From an uncultured Mycoplasmatota bacterium (GTDB taxonomy: Bacteria > Bacillota_I > Bacilli_A > RF39 > UBA660): 64,000 nt of DNA. A program made the position numbers and the translations under genes. The DNA is taken from positions 28,740 through 92,739 of the forward strand of contig URPE01000003.1 in NCBI GenBank assembly GCA_900549625.1, read 5' to 3'. Each line of letters opens with the position of its first letter. Position 1 is the stretch's first letter. The notes under the pieces are model-generated. The model was given only the letters and a program-made list of their open reading frames with translations, made no database searches and was not told the origin of the DNA. This document shows, piece by piece, positions 53,636 through 62,453 of the stretch.

Positions 53636-54181
53636 TTAAGCCTCAATCCTTACATTAGCAAAATACTTATAACAATCCTTTGTATTTTCACATTTACCAC
53701 CGCTTTTTGATTCTCTAAATTCAATGATCAATCTATAACCCGTATCTTTATCATTATCTAATGTTTTTAAATATTCTAACAAATTTAAATTAGTACAAAG
53801 TATTTTTGATTTACAATCAGTTAAATTAGAAACATCATAAGGAGTTAAAAGAATATTTTCAATATGTAAATTACTCTTCATTTCTTCAAAAAACTTTTTC
53901 TCATTATCATAATAACCCCCAAACAAATCACTTTGTCCATATATATTTTGATAAAACACATTTTTATTATCTATTTTCTTTTTTAAAGTATCCAAATAAA
54001 AACTTTCTAAATAATTTTTAACATAAAAAGTTTCATATAATTTAGCTGGGTCATCATACCTAAGTCTTTTCTTTTCATTATTATTGGAAGCTACAAACAA
54101 AGAATATACAAGCATTAATGAGGCCAATATAATAGCCGTAACAATAATAGTTTCAACAAACACAAAACCTTTTTTATTCAT
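53636..54181 (-). CDS. Second pseudopilin-like protein
   Basis: A 181-residue protein with a prepilin-like N-terminus (NKKGFVFVETIIVTAIILASLMLVYSL) and an outside domain carrying several Cys residues that could form disulfides. It ends 1 bp before the other pseudopilin starts; the pair is co-transcribed. The substrate machinery is uncertain. Confidence 0.75.
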   Translation of the reverse strand: MNKKGFVFVETIIVTAIILASLMLVYSLFVASNNNEKKRLRYDDPAKLYETFYVKNYLESFYLDTLKKKIDNKNVFYQNIYGQSDLFGGYYDNEKKFFEEMKSNLHIENILLTPYDVSNLTDCKSKILCTNLNLLEYLKTLDNDKDTGYRLIIEFRESKSGGKCENTKDCYKYFANVRIEA

Positions 54182-54199
54182 ATTTAAAAACCTTTCTAA

Positions 54200-54264
54200 T
54201 TCTAATAAAACCTAATAAATATTTATTAAGCTTTATTAGAAGTTTTACTATAATTAGTAAAACT
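54200..54264. repeat. Two adjacent perfect or near-perfect inverted repeats
   Basis: 54200-54241 is a ~42-bp palindrome with arms TTCTAATAAA...TAATAAAT. 54241-54264 is a second palindrome, AGTTTTACT and AGTAAAACT around TAATT/AATTA. They lie between the pseudopilins and the end of the surface-protein gene. They could act as terminators, but no long T-run follows. Confidence 0.5.
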
Positions 54265-54273
54265 AAATATTTA

Positions 54274-55666
54274 TTAAAGACCAAGGATGAATGGATTACT
54301 TGAGCTGCCATTTCCACTTTGTACTACTACTGAGGATGACAGATAAACGACAGGACGAGCCCCACAACCATCTGACGCACTGTCGCCGCTAACGCGGCCG
54401 TAGCGGTACACATAGAACGTATCGCGAGCATTGGAAGAGTATGCAGACGGCGATAATGTCCATTGATAAGAACCGTTAAATAGCCAGTCATTATTATAAC
54501 AATCCGAATAACTATTCCAACTATATAAAACAGTGTTTAAACATGTTGCTCGATCTGTTTCACTGCCGCCACCTGTGGCATAGCCATAATCGCTTGGATA
54601 CATTAAACCTACTTTCCCTGTCCATGTTGTTGTTCTTTCTACTGTATCATTACAAGATGTTCCACTTGAACAAACTTTTCCAGTATTACTGCTTCTTTCT
54701 AATTCATAAAATTTTGAGGTTATTATATTATTATATATATACGTTTTACCATCATTTGCTCCGGTATTCCATATGGCATCACTTATTAATGTTTTCAATT
54801 TGTCTTTAATACCTGTACTTGTGAAATTACAACTTGTTGTAGCATTGTTTTCATAGTTATAGCATGTTCCTGATTGGTTATTCCAGTATAATGAACCACC
54901 TATTGACTCACCTTCATAGCCTGGATTTAATAATTTCATTAGGTCTGCTTGGCTCCATTCGTTAACACCATAACCATTATTTACAGAACTTTCACTTGTG
55001 TCCCACGAGTAATTACCTATTAATGTACTTCTTATTATTTTTACACGATTTTCTTTATTACCTATGCCATCATCAACATTTTTCATGACCCCTATAATAC
55101 GCCATATATCGCCATCAAAACTTACATAGTTATTCGGGTCTTTTCCGATATATCTTGTATTACCATAGTTATCTGTTGCTAAGTTTGTTGTATCAGTACT
55201 TGCTAATGTTGTAATATATTCTGATACCATCGGTGGTTTAACTTTAAAATACAAATTACACTTTGTTCTTGTATAATCAGTGGCATTATAATTTTCATAA
55301 TTAAGTATAGCTGAATATGTATTATCATCCCATGTTGGAACCACACCATTGGTACAATTACTCTTTGTAGTATCTAATGTATACCCAGTACCTTTTTTAG
55401 GCATTTCTCTTGTAATATTGTTATCAACATAATAGGCAAAATATATGTCACCTGGATCACCTATCTCACCATTAATTATATTAAACTGTTTATCACTTGT
55501 AAAAACTGCATATGTTTTATATAAATAAACTCCTGATAAAGCGAAAACAATTAATACAAGAAAAATACCTACTATAATCTTACTATCATTTTCTTTATAT
55601 TTTTTTAATTTTAGCTTATTATTATAAACCCCCCCCCGAGTGAGCTACACTCTTAAATGGCTTCAT
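54274..55666 (-). CDS. Phase-variable membrane-anchored surface protein (out of frame at poly-G)
   Basis: The true start is probably the ATG at 55666, which follows AGGGAATGAA. It reads ten codons (MKPFKSVAHS) into a G9 run at 55637-55629. With nine G the frame stops; with eight or eleven it joins the long frame. That frame has a membrane segment (IIVGIFLVLIVFALSGVYLY), a Cys-rich extracellular region and a C-type-lectin/FGE-like end (WRIIGVM, LMYPSDYGYA, WTLSPSAYSS, GARPVVYL). A shorter start at 55404 would lack the anchor. As sequenced, the full protein is OFF. Confidence 0.7.
54340..54462 (-). other. GC-rich, NNY-codon-rich C-terminal patch (possible DGR variable region)
   Basis: About 120 bp with roughly half G+C in an otherwise ~28% G+C region. 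It encodes LSPSAYSSNARDTFYVYRYG and the following VSGDSASDGCGARPVV. Many codons are NNC or NNT that are rare here (CGC three times, GGC, AGC, GAC, TAC). This is what adenine-specific mutagenesis of AAY codons would produce. The related protein at 62454 has ordinary AT-rich codons in the matching region. Confidence 0.45.
55629..55637 (-). repeat. Poly-G9 contingency tract
   Basis: Nine G on the minus strand inside the first codons of the surface-protein gene. It is the only long G/C homopolymer in a very AT-rich window. Length change by slipped-strand replication would switch the reading frame. Confidence 0.75.
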
Positions 55667-55741
55667 AATATTCATTCCCTTCTATTATCTTATAAATAAA
55701 TAATAGCATATTTTTCTATCTTTAACAATAGTTATAAAATA

Positions 55742-55771
55742 CAAAAAAACATCTCCTTAAAGATGTTTATT
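55742..55771 (-). terminator. Terminator of the Tad operon
   Basis: Minus-strand arms AACATCT and AGATGTT followed by a T-run, overlapping the end of the TadC-like gene. Confidence 0.75.
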
Positions 55772-56468
55772 TCATAATTAAATCAACTAATACCGGAGCC
55801 AGTATAACCATTAATATAATCGGTATAAAAAACACAACTGAGATTATACTTATCTTAGTAGGTAACTTACCAATCTCACTTTTAACCTCCATTAAATGCT
55901 TATCTCTTAAAAAATCTAACTGATTATTTAAAGATTCTTCAATATTATTACCAAATATACTTGACTGAATAATATTTAAAACAGCATTATTAATTGTATC
56001 ACTTGGTATTCTTTCTTTCATACCCATTAAGCTCTCTGGAAAACTTTTACCCACTTTCATTTCACTTAAACTTTTTTTAAATTCACTTGATAACTCAGAA
56101 TCAATATTTTTACTAGTAAGAGTTAAAGCATTAACTAAGTTACGACCACTTTCCATCGTAAGACTTAAAACCTCAAAGAAAAATATAGCTTCTTCTTCTA
56201 ATTTCTTACTTCTCTTCTTAATAGGTAAATCAAGAACGAAATATTCACTTAATACATGAAATAATACTAGTGTTACTGGGGCTAAAATATAACCATTCTT
56301 ATTAAAAACAATTAATAAAGTAAATATAGCTATTCCACATAAAAGTCTTAAATTAAGTAAATCTGTTGCATCATACTTACAGTTTATTCCAAGTAACTTA
56401 ATTTTCTTTTCAATTTTATCTATTGTTCTTACTGAATAAATTCTTCTTACTAAACTTCTTTCTTTCAT
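55767..56468 (-). CDS. tadC: TadC-like pilus assembly membrane protein
   Basis: A 233-residue T2SF/GspF-domain protein with a conserved cytoplasmic helical domain (ALTLTSKNIDSELSSEFKKSL, ~residues 110-135) and C-terminal membrane segments (IISVVFFIPIILMVILAPVL). With TadB it forms the inner-membrane platform for Flp pilus assembly. It starts right after TadB. Ribosome site GAGGTGA. Confidence 0.88.
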   Translation of the reverse strand: MKERSLVRRIYSVRTIDKIEKKIKLLGINCKYDATDLLNLRLLCGIAIFTLLIVFNKNGYILAPVTLVLFHVLSEYFVLDLPIKKRSKKLEEEAIFFFEVLSLTMESGRNLVNALTLTSKNIDSELSSEFKKSLSEMKVGKSFPESLMGMKERIPSDTINNAVLNIIQSSIFGNNIEESLNNQLDFLRDKHLMEVKSEIGKLPTKISIISVVFFIPIILMVILAPVLVDLIMK

Positions 56469-57472
56469 TACATCTTCACCTCAAGAACTTTCTTGATTAC
56501 TAAAATATAAAGAATATAAAATAGAGTTATAAATAATAGTAATATTCTTCCCATAACAGTTGTAAACATAGGTGTAAAATAAGCTGGATTAAGTAAATAT
56601 ATTACTAAAATAAATAAAAATGGTAAAATACATAAAATTCTAAAAACAAAAATACTAGCACTAGTAAGACTTTGCATTTCTTGTTTTAATTTTTTCTTAT
56701 TAAAGAAATTTTTTTCAATTGTCCCAAATACTCTTACAATATTACCACCAGTTTTATTTAAAAGAGAAAGTGAACTAGTAATATATTTTGCATCATCTAA
56801 TTTAACACGGTTATAAAATCTATCAAATACAACTTCGATACTAAGTCCATATGTCATATCTAAATATATCTTTTTAAATTCATCACTAATAGGTCCTTCT
56901 AACTCTTCTTTTACTATTTCTACAGCTTGCATAATATTTCTACCTGATTTAAAACTATTATTCATAATAATAATAGCTTTTAATAAGTCTTCTTCAACTC
57001 TTTTTCTTTTTCTTTCATATTCAATTTCTAAGAATATATCTGGTAAAAAGAAACCTATTATAAATGATAATAATAAACTTATAACACTTACACTTACAAG
57101 TTGAAACATACTAGTTACAATATTTAAAAAAATTAGTAAAATACCTACTAATAATTTAATAGATACATAATCCATACCATTAAAGTTAAATCTATTTTCA
57201 TAACGAATATGTTTATCATAACGTTTACTATAATTAGTTAAGAATACACTTTTCTTTAACCGTTTACTTAAACGATGTATTAATTTCCAAAACGTATCAT
57301 ATAGGATATCAAAAAAAGACTTTTCATATTCATGAACACTTATTAAAGCAAACTTTTCAAATCTTTTTTCTAAAGAAATAATTCGTTTTTGTCTAATCAA
57401 ATAAACAATTAAAATAAGTAGTATAATTATAACTAACCCTTGGGTAATTAATATTTGGCTAGAACTACTCAA
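56468..57472 (-). CDS. tadB: TadB-like pilus assembly membrane protein
   Basis: A 334-residue GspF-domain protein with an N-terminal membrane segment, two central segments (~110-150), a cytoplasmic helical domain (MNNSFKSGRNIMQAVEIVKEELEGPISDEFKK) and a C-terminal hairpin. It starts with TTG after an AGGAGGGG site. Its place between TadA and TadC is the usual Tad order. Confidence 0.9.
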   Translation of the reverse strand: MSSSSQILITQGLVIIILLILIVYLIRQKRIISLEKRFEKFALISVHEYEKSFFDILYDTFWKLIHRLSKRLKKSVFLTNYSKRYDKHIRYENRFNFNGMDYVSIKLLVGILLIFLNIVTSMFQLVSVSVISLLLSFIIGFFLPDIFLEIEYERKRKRVEEDLLKAIIIMNNSFKSGRNIMQAVEIVKEELEGPISDEFKKIYLDMTYGLSIEVVFDRFYNRVKLDDAKYITSSLSLLNKTGGNIVRVFGTIEKNFFNKKKLKQEMQSLTSASIFVFRILCILPFLFILVIYLLNPAYFTPMFTTVMGRILLLFITLFYILYILVIKKVLEVKM

Positions 57473-57488
57473 ACCAATCCCCTCCTTT

Positions 57489-58826
57489 TTATTTTTTTAC
57501 TGGAAACATAAAGTCAATTTCTGAAATACCTTTAGTACTAATTTTCTTATAAACTTTCGGAACCGTATCATTATATAAGGTATATTCTCCATCTACTTCA
57601 CCATTACTAGTTAAACCATGTTGATGAAAAGCAAATATTTCTTTTAAACTTATTTCATCTCCATTAAAACTCTCTAATTCACTAATACTAGTAATTTTTC
57701 TTTTACCATCACTCATTCTCTCAATATTTATAACTAAGTCAATAGCACTTACAATATACTCTCTAATTGCTTTAATAGGAATATCAAGTCCACTCATCAA
57801 AACCATAGTTTCTAGTCTGTTTAACGCATCCCGTGCCCCATTTGCATGTAGTGTTGTTAAAGACCCTTCATGACCTGTATTCATCGCTTGTAACATATCA
57901 AATGCTTCTTTTCCACGTACCTCACCTACTATTATACGATCAGGCCGCATCCGTAGGGCATTAATAACTAAATCCCTAATTGTTACTTCTCCTTCATTAT
58001 CATAATTAGTTACTCTAGTTTCAAGGGAAATTACATGTTCTTTTTCCATTTTAAGTTCAGCCGCATCTTCTATTGTAATAATACGTTCATTATCTGGAAT
58101 AAAGCCACTCAAAACATTTAAAAGAGTTGTTTTACCAGAACCAGTTCCACCACAAACAATAATATTACACTTACCTCGTACAGCTGCCTCTAAAAATGTC
58201 GCCATATAAGGAGTCATAGAACCAATTCTTATCATATCATCTGGTGTAGCCATTGAAGGCTTAAACTTACGAATTGTAATAACTGGTCCTTTAGTAGAAA
58301 GTGGTGGTATTATAGCATTAATACGTGACCCATCTTTTAGTCTTGAATCAACCATTGGGTTTGTCGCATCAATAGTTCTGCCCATTGGCCCAATTAATCT
58401 TTCAATTGTTCTTACAATATGTTCATCATTAATAAAAGAAACACTTTCATCTTTAATTAATTGTCCATCTATTTCAATATATATTTCTTTAGGACTATTA
58501 ACCATAATCTCCGTAATATTTTTATCTTCTAAAAGTTCAGTTAAAGGTCCATATCCATTTATTTCATTATCTATTAAATTATATAAATGGCTTCTTTCTA
58601 AATTAGTTAAATCATACCCTTCAATCGTATGATCAATTTCATCATTAATAAATTGTTGTAACAACTTATCTTCTGGTACTTCTTTATCAATTAAATTTTC
58701 TACAATAGTTGTTCTTAAATCATCTAATAATTTTTTATCAGGAAATATATCATAATCATTAACTTCTAATGTTTTTGCTTTCTTTCTTTCAATATTAAAA
58801 GCTTCTATTAAACTAGTTTTCTTCAT
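57489..58826 (-). CDS. tadA: TadA/CpaF secretion ATPase
   Basis: A 445-residue hexameric ATPase that powers Flp pilus extension. N-terminal domain with [23 protein letters not shown], Walker [17 protein letters not shown] near residue 215, Asp box and Walker [19 protein letters not shown] near residue 290, His box [16 protein letters not shown]. The ATG at 58826 has an AAAGAGGG site, overlapping the end of the upstream gene. It is followed by TadB and TadC. Confidence 0.93.
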   Translation of the reverse strand: MKKTSLIEAFNIERKKAKTLEVNDYDIFPDKKLLDDLRTTIVENLIDKEVPEDKLLQQFINDEIDHTIEGYDLTNLERSHLYNLIDNEINGYGPLTELLEDKNITEIMVNSPKEIYIEIDGQLIKDESVSFINDEHIVRTIERLIGPMGRTIDATNPMVDSRLKDGSRINAIIPPLSTKGPVITIRKFKPSMATPDDMIRIGSMTPYMATFLEAAVRGKCNIIVCGGTGSGKTTLLNVLSGFIPDNERIITIEDAAELKMEKEHVISLETRVTNYDNEGEVTIRDLVINALRMRPDRIIVGEVRGKEAFDMLQAMNTGHEGSLTTLHANGARDALNRLETMVLMSGLDIPIKAIREYIVSAIDLVINIERMSDGKRKITSISELESFNGDEISLKEIFAFHQHGLTSNGEVDGEYTLYNDTVPKVYKKISTKGISEIDFMFPVKK

Positions 58827-59595
58827 GAACAACCCTCTTTTCCACACTCATTAAATCCACTGCTAAACGTGTCATAGTAGTATAGTCTTTATTAAATGTC
58901 CCACTAGCCTTCTTATCAAGAGTAATAATACTACCATTCATAATATAAGTATCAATATTTTTAATATAAAATTCACTACTAATTTCATAATTAACATTTT
59001 CTTTTAAAATATTTTTAATATCAAACATTGTAAAATACTTTTTAAATGGATCTCTAGAATTATTAAGAAGAATCTTATAATTATCTTTATTTAAATCTCT
59101 AAATATAGATAACAAACTTTTAATATTTTTCAAATCCATTGGATCATTATTCATCACAAATAGTATCTCTGTAACCGCGTCTAATATAACTAAGTTAAGT
59201 TCATTTAAAATATGATTAGTATCTATTAATACAATGTCATATAAATATTCTGCCTTATCAATTGCAATTTCTATATATTTAGAATCTATTTTAGATGCTT
59301 GTCTTGGATCTTTTGGACACGCTAAAATATCAATATGATCATCATACTTAGTAACATAATCTAAAAAGTTATGAAATCTATTATTATTATAATCATCTAC
59401 AAAATTATAAATTGTCTTACTAGTTGGTGTATTTAAACATAAAGAAATATTTCCCCCTGATAAATCTAAATCCATAATTAAAACTTTTTTACCTAGTGTT
59501 TCATATATTCCCGCTAAATTAAGTGTCGTAATAGTCTTACCAACTCCTCCTTTACCAGAAAATAAGGAAACACTTTTACCAGTTTTCTTTTTCAC
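58813..59595 (-). CDS. tadZ: TadZ/CpaE-like MinD-family ATPase
   Basis: A ~260-residue ParA/MinD-type ATPase with deviant Walker A (SGKGGVGKTITTLNLA) and the Asp-containing VLIMDLDLSGGN. In Tad systems this protein places the pilus machine in the cell. No receiver-like N-terminal domain is present, as in short Firmicute versions. The GTG at 59595 after AGGTGA is preferred over one at 59604. Confidence 0.88.
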   Translation of the reverse strand: MKKKTGKSVSLFSGKGGVGKTITTLNLAGIYETLGKKVLIMDLDLSGGNISLCLNTPTSKTIYNFVDDYNNNRFHNFLDYVTKYDDHIDILACPKDPRQASKIDSKYIEIAIDKAEYLYDIVLIDTNHILNELNLVILDAVTEILFVMNNDPMDLKNIKSLLSIFRDLNKDNYKILLNNSRDPFKKYFTMFDIKNILKENVNYEISSEFYIKNIDTYIMNGSIITLDKKASGTFNKDYTTMTRLAVDLMSVEKRVVHEEN

Positions 59596-59604
59596 AATAG
59601 TCAC

Positions 59605-59976
59605 CTATTCTTTCTTCTTTATTATAACACGTTCTTTATCTTTTGTCCCTACTCGTGCTATTTTAATTTCATAATCATTAATTCTAATAACCTTACCAAA
59701 TATAGAATCTACTTTAGTATCTAAAGTAACAGAAATTGTTTCATCTGTAGCACTTACTAATACATCATCTAAAGACACGCCATTTAAAGTAAGTGTTTCT
59801 AAAGCACTTGTTAGGTCTTCATCTTTAAAATATTCTTTAATACTTTCTTCAACAATACCCGTATATTCATTTTTTTTATAGTATAAAAGACCAACATCAA
59901 TAACTAAGGCCGCCATTGTAAGAATAACAGGAATAAGCATTACAAATATAATAAGTGTTTGCCCCCTCTTATTCAT
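59605..59976 (-). CDS. TadE/TadG-like pseudopilin 2
   Basis: About 123 residues with the prepilin-like N-terminus NKRGQTLIIFVMLIPVILTMAALVIDVGLLYY, then a small outside domain. It matches TadE/TadG-type minor pseudopilins. It overlaps the previous TadE-like gene by 8 bp. Ribosome site GAAAGGA. Confidence 0.8.
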   Translation of the reverse strand: MNKRGQTLIIFVMLIPVILTMAALVIDVGLLYYKKNEYTGIVEESIKEYFKDEDLTSALETLTLNGVSLDDVLVSATDETISVTLDTKVDSIFGKVIRINDYEIKIARVGTKDKERVIIKKKE

Positions 59977-60316
59977 AAGCAATAGTCCTTTCTACAGTAA
60001 TTGTATGGGGATTACCTAAGATAACACCAAGTCCAGGTGTTACTACATCCGTTGTTTTTTTTAAATAAAATGTTATTGTTTCATTATTATCATTTTTAAT
60101 TTCTAAAGAAACATCTTTATCTTCTAAACGTAGTTCATCTTTTATATCATCATAAGAATAAGAATTACGATATAAATCTACCACGTCACTTAATTCACTA
60201 ACCATCTCATTTTGAAAATAAATGATCCGCCCAATATCCATTATAGAAAGCAACATAAAAATAAAGATAGGTAAAATAATAACAAATTCTACCAATGCTT
60301 GACCCCTTTTATTCAT
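59969..60316 (-). CDS. tadE: TadE-like pseudopilin 1
   Basis: A 115-residue protein with NKRGQALVEFVIILPIFIFMLLSIMDIGRIIYF, the TadE prepilin-like helix with Glu at +5, followed by a beta-rich outside domain. Ribosome site GAGGTGA. It lies between the Flp pilin and the next pseudopilin. Confidence 0.85.
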   Translation of the reverse strand: MNKRGQALVEFVIILPIFIFMLLSIMDIGRIIYFQNEMVSELSDVVDLYRNSYSYDDIKDELRLEDKDVSLEIKNDNNETITFYLKKTTDVVTPGLGVILGNPHTITVERTIAYE

Positions 60317-60326
60317 AGTTCACCTC

Positions 60327-60545
60327 TTAATTTTTCTTTAGTTTTTCATATTCCTTTTTACTCATACAAGTAGCATCCCCTGGCTTATCGCCTTCTACAT
60401 AAACGTCATCAACAAGACTACAACTAGTTTTAGTTATTGAATCCTTTAAATAGCCCCCAAAATACGACACAACACTAACAGTGATAACACTTATAAGAGC
60501 AATAATTAAAACATACTCTACTAATGCCTGACCTCTTTTATTCAT
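60327..60545 (-). CDS. Flp-type major pilin
   Basis: A 72-residue prepilin with N-terminus NKRGQALVEYVLIIALISVITVSVVSYF, typical of Flp/Fap major pilins (Gly-Gln cleavage region, Glu and Tyr at +5/+6), plus a short outside tail with two Cys. First gene of the Tad operon. No dedicated TadV prepilin peptidase is in the window, so processing must use an enzyme elsewhere. Confidence 0.88.
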   Translation of the reverse strand: MNKRGQALVEYVLIIALISVITVSVVSYFGGYLKDSITKTSCSLVDDVYVEGDKPGDATCMSKKEYEKLKKN

Positions 60546-60582
60546 AACTATTCTCCTTACCTACTCTACAATTTAAATTATA

Positions 60583-60613
60583 GCAAAAAAAAAGAGTGAT
60601 AACAAGCACTCAT
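60583..60613 (-). terminator. Terminator of the HD-domain gene
   Basis: Minus-strand arms GAGTG and CACTC around eight bases, followed by nine T, between the HD-domain gene and the Flp pilin gene. Confidence 0.75.
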
Positions 60614-61123
60614 TTACTTTTGTATTGCAAGAATATTACAAACAAAAACTACGAAAATACCAAGATACATTGATAATTTAAAACGATACATTTCATGAGC
60701 CGCTACTGTTTTATCAACCATACTTACTAAAAAACTCTCTTTATAGCTTGGTAATTCTTTAGTAGCAGGAAACATATGTTTTCTAATAATATCCTTTTGT
60801 ACTTCATCAATATCAAAATACTTACAAGCATTTTCTAAAGCTATTTCAGGATGTTTTTTTAATGTTTCTCTAGCATTATAAAGAGTTGTATCACTATCAG
60901 TATAAAAATCATGTAATAAAGCCGCTCTTGTGACACGTTCAGCATCTAAATGAAGTTTTTTACATAAATTAAATGTTACAACAGAAACCCTTTTACTATG
61001 TTCAAACCTGCTTATTCCATGATGCAGTTCATGTTGTAATTTTAAAAATTCTTCGTGCGTTAATATATCTTCCACAATTTTATTATATTCCAAAGTTTTT
61101 TGTAAACTCATAATATCCACCAT
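60614..61123 (-). CDS. HD-domain phosphohydrolase with C-terminal membrane segment
   Basis: A 169-residue protein. HD-domain metal ligands: His in SRFEHSKRV, His-Asp in ALLHDFYTD, and a later His/Asp set (KHMFP, SMVDKTVAA). Similar small HD proteins act on nucleotides. The C-terminus (YLGIFVVFVCNILAI) is a membrane segment. It is in its own leftward unit with a terminator. Confidence 0.85.
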   Translation of the reverse strand: MVDIMSLQKTLEYNKIVEDILTHEEFLKLQHELHHGISRFEHSKRVSVVTFNLCKKLHLDAERVTRAALLHDFYTDSDTTLYNARETLKKHPEIALENACKYFDIDEVQKDIIRKHMFPATKELPSYKESFLVSMVDKTVAAHEMYRFKLSMYLGIFVVFVCNILAIQK

Positions 61124-61255
61124 CCGACCCCTTTATTATATCATATTTCAAAATAATATCAATATGTCCAAAATAGCCCACTAAAAATTATGATTGACAA
61201 ACCAAAACACTATATTATAAACTAGTAAAGCACAAAAGAAAGGAAAGAAAAAATA

Positions 61256-61915
61256 ATGAAAGACTTAATTATACCAACAACAAAATCAATTATTAATATT
61301 GAAGTTAATAACACAGAGGTTTTTATAAAAGGTGAAAATATAAATTATACACGTATTCTTTTTAGTAATGATATTAAGTACGATACTAATCTAAATACTA
61401 CTGAAAATATAACTGCTTTAAATTTAAATCAAGAACAACTAGTAGCTAGTTTTGATTATCAATTTTTAAAAAGTACACTTCTAAAACAAAAGAAAAAAAT
61501 ATTAATAAATAAACTAGTAAGTATTAAAGAATATCAAAAAGATAGCCAAATAACTATTATCTTACCAAAAGATTCAAGATACACAAAAATCAAATTTATC
61601 AGTGAAAACGCTAATTTAACTATTAATGATTTATTATATCAAAGTATTTTTGTTCAAACCAAATCTGGTGAAATAATCATGCGTGATGTTGATGGCTTAG
61701 AAACAAAAATTGAGAATACTACTGGTGATATCAGTATGCAAATGGATGAATCAGTTTTAAATTATAATCTTAAGTTTAAAAGCGCCTTAGGCAAAATCTA
61801 TAAAGAAACGCTAGAGGAAAAAAAGCCTGAGTTCTTAGAATCTTTACATAACTTAGAAGCAAAAACAGTATCAGGTGATGTAAGTGCCTTATTTTTAGGG
61901 CGAAAAAATCATTAA
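61256..61915 (+). CDS. DUF4097-like beta-repeat protein
   Basis: A 219-residue protein with a beta-solenoid pattern of short repeated strands (FVQTKSGEIIMRDVDGLETKIENTTGDISMQ; LEAKTVSGDVSALF), as in DUF4097 proteins. No signal peptide or membrane segment. Function unknown; such proteins often occur near envelope or regulatory genes. Ribosome site AAAGGAAAG. Confidence 0.75.
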   Translation: MKDLIIPTTKSIINIEVNNTEVFIKGENINYTRILFSNDIKYDTNLNTTENITALNLNQEQLVASFDYQFLKSTLLKQKKKILINKLVSIKEYQKDSQITIILPKDSRYTKIKFISENANLTINDLLYQSIFVQTKSGEIIMRDVDGLETKIENTTGDISMQMDESVLNYNLKFKSALGKIYKETLEEKKPEFLESLHNLEAKTVSGDVSALFLGRKNH

Positions 61916-61971
61916 CAATTCGTTCTTTTTTACACAAAGATAAAATTATATGCTATAATTAGCATGTACTT

Positions 61972-62058
61972 GCTTTTGTGGCGGAATAGGTAGACGCACA
62001 GCACTCAAAATGCTGCGGTTGTATGACCATGAGGGTTCGATTCCCTCCAAAAGCACCA
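61972..62058 (+). tRNA. tRNA-Leu (anticodon CAA)
   Basis: An 87-nt class II tRNA with encoded CCA. Acceptor GCTTTTG pairs with CAAAAGC. D-loop contains AGG, anticodon stem CAGCA/TGCTG encloses CTCAAAA with CAA at the anticodon, then a variable arm and T-loop GGTTCGATTCC. A TATAAT box lies 13 bp upstream. A terminator follows. Confidence 0.97.
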
Positions 62059-62072
62059 TTTAATAATTATTC

Positions 62073-62094
62073 GAACTAGAAATAGTTCTTTTTT
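62073..62094 (+). terminator. Terminator of the tRNA-Leu gene
   Basis: Arms GAACTA and TAGTTC around GAAA, followed by six T. Confidence 0.75.
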
Positions 62095-62453
62095 CTTGTT
62101 TAAAACATATATTGACTGAAAAATGACTAAATTTATAATTAACAAATATGCTACTGTAAATATGTTAAGAAATTTTGCCTAAAATAAAAAAAGAAACATT
62201 TGATTTCACAAATGAATGTCGCCACTAGTTTAATAGAATTAACACTCTATCAATGCTTAGTAGGGTCATTTTTTTATTACTACTATCATAATGATAAGAA
62301 GTAATAAATTGATATAATGATTTAACCATATATAAATAGCCATCTAAAAAATCCATGTTAATTATCCTGGTAGCCATTTTTAACATAATCATTAAAATAT
62401 CTTAAAAGACAAGGATTTCCCTTGTCTTTTACGTTAACGATAACTATTATTTT
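62095..62453. other. Intergenic region, no gene recognised
   Basis: About 360 bp. A hairpin CATTTG/CAAATG lies near 62190-62215. On the minus strand a short frame near 62272-62228 (MTLLSIDRVLILLN) lacks a ribosome site. A terminator-like hairpin (AAGACAAGG/CCTTGTCTT, 62404-62432) serves the leftward surface-protein gene. Nothing else is recognised. Confidence 0.4.
62404..62432. terminator. Bidirectional terminator-like hairpin
   Basis: Arms AAAAGACAAGG and CCTTGTCTTTT around ATTTC, just beyond the stop of the surface protein at 62454. Confidence 0.65.
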
